A stretch of DNA of 64,000 nucleotides, taken from the NCBI RefSeq assembly GCF_018137965.1, contig NZ_CP073100.1, positions 2,108,001 to 2,172,000 of the forward strand, written 5' to 3'. The notes under the pieces are model-generated. The model did not search any database and was not told where the DNA came from. It worked only from the letters and a program-made list of their open reading frames with translations. The position numbers and the translations under genes were made by a program. The stretch's first letter is position 1; every line of letters begins with the position of its first letter. The DNA is from Luteolibacter ambystomatis. GTDB lineage: Bacteria > Verrucomicrobiota > Verrucomicrobiia > Verrucomicrobiales > Akkermansiaceae. Positions 8,671 to 18,700 of the stretch are shown here, in pieces.

Positions 8671-8851
8671 TTTTTTAGCCGCAAAAAGGCGCAAAAGACG
8701 CAAGGGGAAGAGCTATCTTTATACTTGGCTCCTCCTTCATAGGGCGTCTGACACGCTGATGCTCAACCCCGTTCCCCTAAAGGAGAAACTACATACCTCG
8801 CGCAAACGCCTCTTCTTTTTACGTCTTTTGCGCCTTCTTGCGGCTAAAAAA
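8671..8851. repeat. Long terminal inverted repeat element with a nested GTAG REP pair
   Basis: The outer arms (8671-8700 and 8822-8851) are 30-base inverted copies of TTTTTTAGCCGCAAAAAGGC continuing GCAAAAGACG, with one mismatch. Inside lies a second inverted pair: 8727-8747 (CTCCTTCATAGGGCG) and 8772-8792, whose minus strand reads GTAG then TTTCTCC-TTTA-GGGGAA. The inner pair is the family seen at 3843-4004. There is no ORF inside. A related outer element recurs at 40270-40387. Confidence 0.75.
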
Positions 8852-8852
8852 T

Positions 8853-11012
8853 TCACACTCCCCGCGTCGTCGCCGCGGCGATGATCTCCCGATATACCTC
8901 CACCTCCGCCGTCTCCACGCGACGCAGTTCCGGGTCCTTGTCCATGTCCACGAAGTAGAGGCCGAAGTCCGTGTTCGGATCGAACGGATGGCCCCATTCC
9001 CGGTTGGAAGTGATCGACCAGCAGTTGTAGCCGCTCACCGGCACGCCCTTGTCGATGGCCTTCTCCACCTGCTGGAGATGCAGCTTCAGATACTCGCCGC
9101 GCGGCACACCATTCGCCTCCGGCACGCTGCCGTTCTCCACGATAAACAGCTCCTGCCCTGGAAACCAACGGTGGAAACGCCGCAAGGCATGGAACAACCC
9201 CTGCGGCCATACCGGAGCCTGGATGAACTTGCCGTGGGCCGCATCCTCCAGAGATCGGAAACGGTGCAGCTTGTGCGTCGGCAGACCCCAGTAATAGTCA
9301 AGCCCCACGAAATCCTGCGCGCCAATCGCCTCATCCGGGCAAAGCTCCACCGGCAAACGCCCGGAGGTCCCCAGATACCACCAGTTCGCATTCGCGATCA
9401 AGCTCGTCGTCCCCCAGAAGCGCCACGCCCAGTTCAGCCAGCTCGATTTCGAAGACAGCGCCTTCGCCCGCCGCGAGGGCTCCAGTGGCACGATCTCGAG
9501 CAGATCCTCATCCCCCATCACCTGGTGCGCGATGCGCCGCGCGAGCAACAGTTCAAGGCCCTCGCCACGACACGCGGGTGAAAGCCCCGGCGTGTCCTTG
9601 CGCAGACCGATGCGGATGCGGCCACGGCGGCGGATGTGCTTCATCGAGCGCCCCCGCCCTTCGCCGGGACGTTCGTTCTCCGCCGGTCCCCACAGCACCT
9701 CCGCCAGCGAAACCGGCGGCAGCTTGCCCTCATCCGATGGCGCGGCGGGCTGGATCCATGGTTCTTCCCGCCCCGCAGTCACCTCACGCTGGAACGTCGC
9801 CACCACCCGGTTCACGCGCTCCAACAGATCGCCATGGCCGTTCGGCGCGAGCACCACATAGGACTCGTCGCTCAATCCGGTGACGAGAAAGCGGAACGAC
9901 CCGCTCTCCTCCAAACCATGCGGCATCAGAAAGGGCGCGTCCCCATACACCGCGTCGACCGCTCCGACGGCCAGCGAACTACGAGCTTCATCGTAGTTTG
10001 AAAAAATCCGCTTCTTGGCGGACGGAGGCAGGTCGCGCTTCCACCCGTCCGGCTGGTTGCCGATGCCGAGCACACCCACGCGCTTGTCCGCGAGTGAATC
10101 CATCCCCTCACCCGCCCAATCCGCCTTCACCAACACCGCCTTGCCCGTCCGCAGATAGGGATCGCTCGATTCAAAACGACCATGGCGTCCGGAGGTGATA
10201 CCACCGATCACCAGATCCACCTTCGCCCGCTCGCCCACCAGCGCCCCACGCGTGGTGAACTTGAACAATGCCTCCGACAGACGGCGATGGCACGCCGCCC
10301 AGTCCATCAGCATCTGGAGCCACGTGGGGAATCCCGTCACCAGCGGGTTCACACCCACCTTCGTTTCGGAACGCCGCGCCTTGATCTTTACCCGCGCCCG
10401 CGCGTGCGCCCGGAACAGCGAGGGCACCAGCCTCCCCACCGCCGCGGCTTCCTCATCCACCTCCTCGCCGCGCGGTAGTCCCGGCGGCATGTAGTAGCGG
10501 TTCCGCCACCACGGCTTGATGTAGCCGAAGGTGAGCTGGCTCGGCTCGTTGAAAGTGATCCAGTAGTCCACCAGGCCCCCCATCGCCTCCGCCACCCGGT
10601 CCGCATAGCGGGCGAAGAGATCCGGAAACCGCTTTCCCAGCATCCCCCCGTGGTCCCTTTCCAACCATACCGGCCAGACGAAGTGGTGCAGCGTCAGCAT
10701 CACCTGCATGCCATGACTGCGGACGCATTCCGCCACCCGCCGGTAGTGCGCCAGCGCCTCCGGATCGAACACACCCTCGGATGTTTCCACCCGCGCCCAC
10801 GCCGTGGAAAAGCGGAACAACTTGCAGCCCATCGCCGCGGCCGCCGCGATGTCCTCCTCATAGCGGTTCCAGAAATCGGTGGCACGTCCGCGGGGTGAGA
10901 GGCCCTGCGTCCGCTCCCACAGGTCCCACACATCCTCATGCCGGGGATCGTGGGCTTCCACCTGATGGTCCGCATTGGCCGTGCCGAAAAGAAAGTTCAG
11001 TGGGAAAGCCAT
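8853..11012 (-). CDS. GH1 beta-glycosidase interrupted by a permuted SBP_bac_3 solute-binding domain
   Basis: The start at 11012 (719 aa) is preferred over 11090: AAGGG lies eight bases upstream and MAFPLNFLFGTANADHQVEA is the usual GH1 opening. GH1 part A (1-248) carries Gln17, His109-His110 and the acid/base Glu156 in WITFNEP. GH1 part B (about 526-719) carries DFVGLDYY, the nucleophile Glu626 in FIVENG and WSITSNREWGHPF. Between them, residues 249-525 match a family 3 periplasmic binding protein in swapped order. First comes its later portion (KVDLVIGGITSGR, SSDPYLRTGKAVLVK, ADKRVGVLG, VGAVDAVYGDAP). A Pro/Glu/Gly-rich linker (415-460) follows, then its N-terminal strand (GRIRIGLRKDTPG, GLELLLARRIA). 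There is no signal peptide, so it is probably cytosolic. Both catalytic carboxylates are kept, so it should be active. The substrate and the bound ligand are unknown. Confidence 0.85.
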   Translation of the reverse strand: MAFPLNFLFGTANADHQVEAHDPRHEDVWDLWERTQGLSPRGRATDFWNRYEEDIAAAAAMGCKLFRFSTAWARVETSEGVFDPEALAHYRRVAECVRSHGMQVMLTLHHFVWPVWLERDHGGMLGKRFPDLFARYADRVAEAMGGLVDYWITFNEPSQLTFGYIKPWWRNRYYMPPGLPRGEEVDEEAAAVGRLVPSLFRAHARARVKIKARRSETKVGVNPLVTGFPTWLQMLMDWAACHRRLSEALFKFTTRGALVGERAKVDLVIGGITSGRHGRFESSDPYLRTGKAVLVKADWAGEGMDSLADKRVGVLGIGNQPDGWKRDLPPSAKKRIFSNYDEARSSLAVGAVDAVYGDAPFLMPHGLEESGSFRFLVTGLSDESYVVLAPNGHGDLLERVNRVVATFQREVTAGREEPWIQPAAPSDEGKLPPVSLAEVLWGPAENERPGEGRGRSMKHIRRRGRIRIGLRKDTPGLSPACRGEGLELLLARRIAHQVMGDEDLLEIVPLEPSRRAKALSSKSSWLNWAWRFWGTTSLIANANWWYLGTSGRLPVELCPDEAIGAQDFVGLDYYWGLPTHKLHRFRSLEDAAHGKFIQAPVWPQGLFHALRRFHRWFPGQELFIVENGSVPEANGVPRGEYLKLHLQQVEKAIDKGVPVSGYNCWSITSNREWGHPFDPNTDFGLYFVDMDKDPELRRVETAEVEVYREIIAAATTRGV

Positions 11013-11109
11013 CGGACACCCTTCTTGTGGCCTCCGAACCTCCTGCGGACAAGCCGGAAGCTGCGTCAGTTCCGTCGCTTGCCGGCCCAATCTGCATCAC
11101 AGTGTTAGA

Positions 11110-11175
11110 CAGTTTTTTGGAGTGCGCACCGCTTCGCCCCGGGGACATGGCATGCAATTGCTACAACGATTGCAT
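11110..11175 (+). promoter_or_regulatory. Upstream module shared by the two tandem beta-repeat genes (copy 1)
   Basis: This 66-base block aligns almost without gaps to 15678-15744 upstream of the next gene. Shared pieces are CAGTTTTT at the 5' end, GGGG-ATGGC-TGCAATT in the middle and CG-TTGCAT/TTCGCAT at the 3' end. A TTGGAG (TTGACA in copy 2) could be a -35 element. In this copy ATGCAAT and ATTGCAT (11152-11175) form a hairpin followed by a T-rich run to 11185. The block ends 14 bases before the ATG, so it is promoter, leader or both. Confidence 0.45.
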
Positions 11176-11189
11176 TTTTATTTTTGCCC

Positions 11190-14100
11190 ATGAAACCCAG
11201 ACTTATCCCCCTTCTTGCCGTTATTACGTTCTGCTCGAATACCCTCGCCGCCGATGTCTCCTGGGACATCAGCACGGCCTCCGGGATCACCGGAGGAGCA
11301 GGCTCCTGGAACAACCTCGCCACCACCTGGACGACCGACAGTGGAGCCACCAACTTCGCTTGGAGCAACACGACCAATGCCGCGGACACCACCCTCTTCA
11401 GCGGCACCGCAGGCACGGTGACACTGGCCAATCCGATCAACGCCGCAGCGCTCAAGAGCACCATCACCGGCTACACCGTCGCAGGTTCCTTCCTCGGATT
11501 CGGCGCGAATCCGGGCGTGGTGGACACCAGCGCCCTGACCGCTGCGGGTGTCACCACGATCTCCACCTCCCTTGGCGGCACCGCCGGTCTCACCATCGCA
11601 GGCAATGGCGACCTCACCGCGAATGGCGGTGGCAGCAGCGGCCTTGTCACTCTTTCCGGCATCAATACGGATCTCTCCGGCGGCATTTCCATCACCTCCG
11701 GACTGGTGAATACCAACACTCCTGCCGCCTTCGGCAGCTACTCGTTCGCGGCCGGCAGTGGCAACACCCTCACGCTTTCCAACGGAGCCGGCCTCGTCAC
11801 CGCCACCACCGCCGCCAACATCCTCTACCCGCTCGGAAACAACATCGTCTTCTCCGGCGCCACCAATGCCACGCTGCGCAGCTACGGCACCCGCTTCCTG
11901 GTGCTGAACGGCCAGATCTCCGGCACCACCGGCTTCAATGTCACCGATGGCGGCACGCTCCAGCTCACCAATGCCGCCAACAGCTTCGATGGACCGGTTT
12001 CGATTCTCAACGGCGCGTTGAACGCCCGCTCCCTCGGCAATGTCGGCGTGGGCATGAGTTCGCTCGGTGCCCCCACCACCGCGGCCCATGGCACGATCAC
12101 CATCGGTTCCACCACCCTGACCGCCGGACTGATCTACAGCGGCAGCGGCGAGACCACCGACCGCGTGCTGAACTTCGCAGGTACTACAGGCCCCGTATCT
12201 CTCACCCAGTCCGGCTACGGCCAGCTCGTCTTCTCCAGCACCCCCACCTTCACCGGATCGGGGGCGAAGACCCTCACCCTCACCGGTTCCACCGTCGGCC
12301 GCGGCGAGTTCGCCGGAGCGATCGTGGACAACGGCGGAGCCACTTCCGTGACGAAGACCGGCACCGGTCGCTGGACCCTCTCCGGAAACAATACCTACAC
12401 CGGTGCCACCACTGTCAGCGCCGGCACCCTGTCCCTCACCGGCAGCAACACTTCCTCCATCAGCGTCGCCGCCGGTGCCACCCTGACCGGCTCCGGCAGC
12501 ACCACCGGCACCGTCACGCTCGCCAGCGGCTCGAATCTGCTGATCGGCAATGGTTTCATCAATAGCAACGGCATCACACCCACGGCCGTGAACCTCATCG
12601 CACGCGCGCAGTCGGTGACGATGGGTGCCAATACGATCGATGTGATGGGTTACGGCTCCGGCGGAGCACCCGCCGTACAGGACTTCAATGCCGCCTCCTA
12701 TCGCGGAGGCATTGTGGCGGATGACAACGTGAACCTGAAACTCACGCTTTCCTTCACCGCCTCGGCGCGGACATGGAATGGCACGAGCACCACCTGGGAC
12801 CTCGGCACCACTCCGGCATGGCTCGAAGGCGATACCGCCTTCTATTCCGGTGATGCGGTGACGTTCCCGGACATCGCCGGAGACACCGTTGTCACGCTGG
12901 GAGCTACGGTCGCGCCCTCGTCCATCGCGGTGACAAACAACAATGCCGCCAACTATACCATCTCCGGCAGCGGTTCCATCACCGGCACCACCGCGCTGAC
13001 GAAAAGTGGCGGCGGCTCACTGACCCTCTCCACCTCGAACACCTACACTGGTGCCACGACTGTCAGCAACGGCCTGCTCTCCGCCGCCGCGACCAATGCC
13101 TTCGGCACCGGTACCGTCACGCTCAGCGGCGGCAATCTGGGACTGGTCGGCAATACGGCGATCACGATCCCCAATACCATCACCGGCTCCGGTGGGGTCG
13201 CGGTCACCGGCACCGCCCAATCCACCTTGAGCGGAGATCTCAGCGGCTTCGCGGGCACCATCGACATCAACACCACCGGCGCGGGCAAGCTTGCGCTGAC
13301 CCCGGCGGGAGCGGGTGCCCTGCCATCCTCCGCGGTCGTCAACGTGAACGCGGCGACGACCTGCTTCCTCAATGGCACCGGAAACTACGCGAACACCTTC
13401 TATCTTCTCGGAGCCTCCAATACCGAGAACCTTGGCGCGCTGCGTGTGGATGCGGGCACCATCGTCTCGGGCAGCGTGGTGCTCGGCGCGAACTCCAGCG
13501 TCGGTGCGGTTTCCGGCAGCGGGGAAATCAGCGGCATCATCAGTGAAGTGGGCGGCGCCCGCTCGCTGACGAAGCAGGGCGCGGGAACGATCGTCCTCTC
13601 CGGCGCGAACAGCTACAGCGGCAACACCACCATCACCTCCGGCACGCTCTCGCTGGCCAATGCCAGTGCCGTGCCGTCCACCGGCTCGCTCACCTTCAGC
13701 TCCGGCACGGCGGTCGGCGTGCTCGGCACCCTGAACATCGGCAGCTATTCCCCGCAGTTCACCGGATTGACGGTCAGCTACAATCCCAACAGTACTTCCG
13801 CCGCCGCCAGCGCCGTCCTCGCCGGTCCCGGCACCCTTGCCATCCAAGGGTCATCGGACTTCAGCGTCATCAACAATTCGTCTGTCACTCCGGGAGCGAC
13901 CGCCTGGCAGGTGCTGCTCGACGCCAGCAATCTCCGCAACCTGGTTTACAACGCACCGTCCAACAAGGTCGCCATCGGGGGCAATGGCAATGCCCGCAGC
14001 GGCAATCTCACGATGGGCACCAACAGCACCTTCACCGCCTCAAGCTTCGAATTGCAGAACGGGATGCCGGGCAACAACACGGCGAAAACCAGCACCATCA

Positions 14101-15590
14101 ACCTCGGCGTGAACACCACGATCAACGCCAACACGTTGATCGTTCTTGCCAGCAACAACAAGGACAGCGCCACCCTGCAGTTCCGCAGCGGTCTTGTGAA
14201 ACCCACCGTCACCATCCGCGGCACCAATGGCACGGACCGGGCCGCTTGGAATGTCGGAACGGCATTCACCGGTACTGGCACCGCTCTGGTGGACCTCACC
14301 ACCGGAGTCACCGGGGGCAGCCAGCTCGATGCACTGGTGGGTACCCTTCAGATTGGCCAGAAAACCGCTGGCGCGAACGTGGCCAACTCCAATTTTCTGA
14401 TGGGCGGCGGCACGCTGGATGCCACCTCCATCAACCTCGGCAACCTCACCATCAATGGGGGAACCTTGAATGCCACGCTCTCGATCACGGGAGGGACCGT
14501 GAAGGTGGGCACGCTCACCATGGGCACTCAGACCGCCGGCACGCTGAACTCCACACTCAATCTGAATGGAGGTGCCATCCTGGCCGCCCAGACCGTTCAA
14601 AACGGAACCGGAACCGCCACCCGCAATCTCAACTGGAACGACGGCACCATCACCACCTTCGACTCCGCCACCGATCTCACCATCGGCAGTCCGATCAAGC
14701 TCGCCGCCACCGGCACCCACACTTTCAACATCCCTACCGGCCGCACGGCGACGGTCAACGGAGTGGTCGGCGAAGCCGCCGCAGGAGGTGCGATCACCAA
14801 AACCGGAGATGGCAAGGTGGTGCTGTCCAACACCAACACCTATACAGGTGATACCTTGGTCAATGGCGGCACACTCTCGCTCGGAGCCGCCTCCCTGGCG
14901 GACACGGCCGATGTGAAAATCACCAATGCCGCGACTCTCGAACTCACCCATGCCGCCATCGATACGATCGATGAACTCTACATCGACGGCGTCCAGCAAT
15001 CGACCGGCATCTGGGGTTCGCTCGCTTCCACCGCCCCGCACAAGACGGACCGCATCACCGGCACGGGACTGCTGCGGGTCACCACCGGTGTCGCCACCGA
15101 TCCGTATGCGGACTGGGTCATCACCAGCAACCTGACCACCGGTGTCAATGATGCGAAGAACCAGGATCCCGACCAGGACGGCCTCAGCAACTTCTACGAG
15201 TATGCCTTGGACGGCAATCCACTCTCGGGTACCCGCAGTGGCAAGGTGGTCGCCAAGGTCGCCACCCTCACCATCAACGCGACTCCCCAGAAGGTGCTCA
15301 CACTGACCCTGCCGGTGAGAGGCACTCCGTCCTTCAGCGGCCAAACGGACCTGACATCCACTGCTACGGAAGGTGTGATCTATCACATCCAGAGCAGCGC
15401 CGATCTCACGGACTGGACCTCGATTCCGGTACAGGAAGTTCCATCCGGCCAGCAAGGTTCCCTCCAGACCAGTCTGGCATTGCCTCCGATCACCGCGGGG
15501 ATGACGTATCGCTCCTTCTACGTCCCAGGTTCGGACCCGACCCTGACGCCCAAGCTGTTCATGCGTGCCAAAGTCGAGGAATCCCCCTGA
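11190..15590 (+). CDS. Giant secreted autotransporter-associated beta-strand repeat protein (paralogue 1)
   Basis: 1466 aa from the ATG at 11190; a TTG at 11184 is also open. A signal peptide (MKPRLIPLLAVITFCSNTLAA) precedes a long Gly/Thr/Ser-rich beta-solenoid. At least four passenger-associated repeat motifs of the form TKTGTGRWTLSGNNTYTG are visible, with a late one at ITKTGDGKVVLSNTNTYTG. A cap (DELYIDGVQQSTGIWG) follows, then a Ca-binding-like DPDQDGLSNFYEYALDGNP and a C-terminal module (IQSSADLTDW ... LFMRAKVEESP). No beta-barrel translocator and no PEP-CTERM are present, so export past the outer membrane must use another route. Likely a surface adhesin or matrix protein; no enzymatic domain is recognised. 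It is paralogous to the next gene. Confidence 0.8.
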   Translation: MKPRLIPLLAVITFCSNTLAADVSWDISTASGITGGAGSWNNLATTWTTDSGATNFAWSNTTNAADTTLFSGTAGTVTLANPINAAALKSTITGYTVAGSFLGFGANPGVVDTSALTAAGVTTISTSLGGTAGLTIAGNGDLTANGGGSSGLVTLSGINTDLSGGISITSGLVNTNTPAAFGSYSFAAGSGNTLTLSNGAGLVTATTAANILYPLGNNIVFSGATNATLRSYGTRFLVLNGQISGTTGFNVTDGGTLQLTNAANSFDGPVSILNGALNARSLGNVGVGMSSLGAPTTAAHGTITIGSTTLTAGLIYSGSGETTDRVLNFAGTTGPVSLTQSGYGQLVFSSTPTFTGSGAKTLTLTGSTVGRGEFAGAIVDNGGATSVTKTGTGRWTLSGNNTYTGATTVSAGTLSLTGSNTSSISVAAGATLTGSGSTTGTVTLASGSNLLIGNGFINSNGITPTAVNLIARAQSVTMGANTIDVMGYGSGGAPAVQDFNAASYRGGIVADDNVNLKLTLSFTASARTWNGTSTTWDLGTTPAWLEGDTAFYSGDAVTFPDIAGDTVVTLGATVAPSSIAVTNNNAANYTISGSGSITGTTALTKSGGGSLTLSTSNTYTGATTVSNGLLSAAATNAFGTGTVTLSGGNLGLVGNTAITIPNTITGSGGVAVTGTAQSTLSGDLSGFAGTIDINTTGAGKLALTPAGAGALPSSAVVNVNAATTCFLNGTGNYANTFYLLGASNTENLGALRVDAGTIVSGSVVLGANSSVGAVSGSGEISGIISEVGGARSLTKQGAGTIVLSGANSYSGNTTITSGTLSLANASAVPSTGSLTFSSGTAVGVLGTLNIGSYSPQFTGLTVSYNPNSTSAAASAVLAGPGTLAIQGSSDFSVINNSSVTPGATAWQVLLDASNLRNLVYNAPSNKVAIGGNGNARSGNLTMGTNSTFTASSFELQNGMPGNNTAKTSTINLGVNTTINANTLIVLASNNKDSATLQFRSGLVKPTVTIRGTNGTDRAAWNVGTAFTGTGTALVDLTTGVTGGSQLDALVGTLQIGQKTAGANVANSNFLMGGGTLDATSINLGNLTINGGTLNATLSITGGTVKVGTLTMGTQTAGTLNSTLNLNGGAILAAQTVQNGTGTATRNLNWNDGTITTFDSATDLTIGSPIKLAATGTHTFNIPTGRTATVNGVVGEAAAGGAITKTGDGKVVLSNTNTYTGDTLVNGGTLSLGAASLADTADVKITNAATLELTHAAIDTIDELYIDGVQQSTGIWGSLASTAPHKTDRITGTGLLRVTTGVATDPYADWVITSNLTTGVNDAKNQDPDQDGLSNFYEYALDGNPLSGTRSGKVVAKVATLTINATPQKVLTLTLPVRGTPSFSGQTDLTSTATEGVIYHIQSSADLTDWTSIPVQEVPSGQQGSLQTSLALPPITAGMTYRSFYVPGSDPTLTPKLFMRAKVEESP

Positions 15591-15622
15591 TTCACAATCA
15601 CTCATGATGCTTTCCCGCTCTG

Positions 15623-15652
15623 TCCGCCATGGGTGGACAGGGCGGAAACTAC
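15623..15652. repeat. Single GTAG REP-like hairpin
   Basis: Read on the minus strand, GTAG (15652-15649) is followed by TT and then a stem TCCGCC/GGCGGA (15646-15641 with 15628-15623) closing a 12-base loop. It lies 33 bases after the stop of the first giant beta-repeat gene. The stem could also help end transcription or protect mRNA, but there is no U-tract. It has no inverted partner nearby, unlike the other copies. Confidence 0.5.
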
Positions 15653-15677
15653 GTACAATCTGCCAAGTTTTCCTAAG

Positions 15678-15744
15678 CAGTTTTTGACAGGCCCGGCCGT
15701 TTGCGACCGCAGGGGATGGCGTGCAATTTCCCGACGCTTCGCAT
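15678..15744 (+). promoter_or_regulatory. Upstream module shared by the two tandem beta-repeat genes (copy 2)
   Basis: This is the homologous block to 11110-11175: CAGTTTTTGACA at the 5' end, AGGGGATGGCGTGCAATTTC in the middle and CGCTTCGCAT at the 3' end, ten bases before the ATG at 15755. TTGACA at 15683-15688 is a good -35 candidate, but no convincing -10 follows at the normal distance. Conservation between paralogues that diverged strongly in coding sequence suggests a functional control region. Confidence 0.45.
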
Positions 15745-15754
15745 TCCCGGCATC

Positions 15755-18700
15755 ATGAAATCCAAGATCCTCCCGCTTTTCGTCGTCGCTTGTTTCTCAC
15801 CCACCCTCCTTGCCGATACCATCTCCTGGACCGGCACCACCACGGGTGATTGGACCACTCCGGCCAACTGGAGCAACAATACGGCGCCCGCCGCAGGCAA
15901 CGCCTACGCGGCGACCGGCACCGGCAAGACCGTCAACTCCCCCGCCACCGGCAACGTCACCTTCGCCGGTGACTCGCTCGCGGTTGCCAACGGCTCCGCG
16001 CTGAAACTGATCACCACCAACGGTGGCGGCACGCTTGTCTCCACCTTCACCATTCCCAACCTGACGCTCGATGGCGCGACGGTCTCCCCGGCCAGTTCTC
16101 TCGGCTCGGTGACCCAGACGCTGGCCAATCAGCTGGCACTGGCCAATGCCGTGACTGTCGAGATGAACGATGCAGGCGGCTTCACCAACGGCCTCACGTT
16201 CAACAATGGTTATGTGGGCTCCGGTTCGCTCACCATCAAGCGCGGCGGCACCACCGGCAGCAGCCGCAATGTCGTCATCGGCGGCACGAATTCCACCGCC
16301 GCCTACAGCGGTGCCGTGAGTGTCACGGGCAATTCCAGTGGCAAGACCGTCGCCGTGACCATCAACCCGGGCACCGGCTGGGGCGGAGGCAATCTCACCA
16401 TCGGACAATGGTCGTCCGTCACCCTCGGTGCGGACACCACCGGTACCGGCGGTGTCACGGTCGCGGCGAACGGCACGCTCCAGATCGGCAATGCCGCGGG
16501 GACGGGATCGCTGGCAAAGGACATTCTCAACAACGGCTCGGTCGCTTTCAACCGCACCGGAACCCTCGTCCACGGCGGCATCATCTCCGGCACCGGTTCC
16601 GTCAGCCTGAATGGTACGGGTTCCATCGTACTAACGGGTGCCAATACCCACACCGGCGGCACCACGCTGAATTCCGGCATGCTCGTGCTGGGCGGCGCGG
16701 ATGCCATCGGCTCCACCGGCAATCTCACTCTCAAGGGCGGCACGCTCCAGTTCAGCCCGTCCAACAAGACCGACTACAGCAGCCGCATCCACATCGCGGA
16801 TACCAGTGGCTCCGGCGCCAGTGTCACCCTCGATACGACCAGCCGCTCGGTGGTCTTCGCCAATCCGCTCACCATCGATGCGACCGGCACCGTCACCCTG
16901 ACCAAGACCGGTATCGGCACGCTCACCCTGGAAGGCGCGAACACCTACACCGGCGCAACGACGGTCAATGCCGGCACCCTCAAGCTGAACGGTTCCCTGG
17001 CTTCTCCGATCACCGTGGCCTCCGGAGCCACCCTGACGGGCGGTGGCAGCACCACCGGCAGCCTCACGCTGTCCTCCGGCTCCAGCCTGCTGGTGGGCAA
17101 CAGCCACATCACCGCAAGCGGTGTGTCCGCCGCTGCCGTGACGCTGCTCCCCGATGCCGCTTCCGTGGTGCCGGGCACGAACCTTTTCACCGTTGTCGGC
17201 TACAACGGTGCGGGCACTCCGATGGTGAGCGAGTTCTCCACCGCCGGATTCCGCAACGGTTTCATCGCGGATGATGCCGGGAATTTCGCCATCCTCTTCC
17301 AATTCGATGCGGCGGCCCGCACCTGGGGCGGCGTCACGGGCACTTGGGATCTGGGCGGCAGTGCTTCCTGGACCGGTGGTGACAATCTGTTCTTCAACGG
17401 AGACACCGCCACCTTCGGAGACATCACCGCCGACAACCTGGTGACCCTCACCGGCACCCTGGCCCCGGCAGCGGTCACCATCGCGAACAACACCACCTTC
17501 GGCTACACTTTCAGTGGCACCGGTTCGATCGCCGGAAACACCGCTCTCAGCAAGACCGGTCCGGGTCCGCTGGTCGTCTCCACCAGCAATACCTACACCG
17601 GTGGCACCACGCTCAATGGCGGCACCACCACCGCCACCGCTGCCAATGCCCTTGGTACCGGCCCGGTGACGATCACCTCCGGCACCATCGCGCTGGATGG
17701 CGGCACCCTGCCGAACACCATCAGCGGCACCGGCGACATCCTCGCCACCGGCACTTCGCAGGGTACTCTCTCCGGCAACCTGAGCGGACTGACCGGCACG
17801 GCCACCGTGTCCACCACTGCCGGCGGCAAGCTGGCCATCACCGGTGCGACCGTGGCTCCCACCACCCTGCCGGTTACCCTCTCTTCGGGAGCGACGCTTT
17901 ACGCGGCGAACGGTGCCACCATCGCTGGAACCATCAGCGTGACCGGCACCGGCAATACCGAAGGCCTCGGTGCCATCCGCCTGGACACCGGAGCTACCGC
18001 CAGCGGCGCGATCACCCTCAACAACGACTCCACCATCGGTAGCAACAGCGGCACCGGCACCATCTCCGGTGCCATCGGTGAAGCCGGTGGCGCGCGCGCT
18101 CTGACGAAAGTTGGCAGCGGCACGGTCATGCTCAGCGGGGCCAATACCTTCACGGGTATCATGAACCTCTCCGGCGGCACGCTGCTGCTGGGTGCGTCGA
18201 ACACGTTGGCAACGGTATCAAAACTCAACTTCACCACCACCGGCTCCACACTCGACATCGGCTCCACCAGCCCGACCTTCCCCATCCTGACCGCCAACAG
18301 CGTCGGCACTTCCAGCGTGACCCACAACGTGAAGGGAACCGGCACGCTTACCGTGAACGGCGCCTCCGACCTGCTGATCCAGAACCCGGGCAGCAGCAGC
18401 CTCGGCACCACCCTCACCATGGACATGAGCGGTCTCGCCAATCTGGTTTACAACCGTTCCTCCAACAGCGTCATCATCACCGGCACCGGCAACAACCGTC
18501 CTGTCACCGCGACGCTGGCGAACAACACGACGATCACCGCCGCGAACTTCCACATCCAGAACGACAGCTCGGGCAACAACACCGCCCACACCGCCACCGT
18601 CAATCTGGGCAACACCACCACGCTGAACGTCAACAACCTCAACCTGCTGAACAACGCCAGCTCCCGCGACAATGCGACGCTCCGTTTCCGCAGCGGCGGG

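Noticed and set aside
11147-11162. Sigma-54 (-24/-12) promoter TGGCATGCAATTGCT upstream of the first giant exoprotein
   Set aside because: The GG-to-GC spacing is one base short of the required ten and the homologous block upstream of the second gene lacks the GC element.
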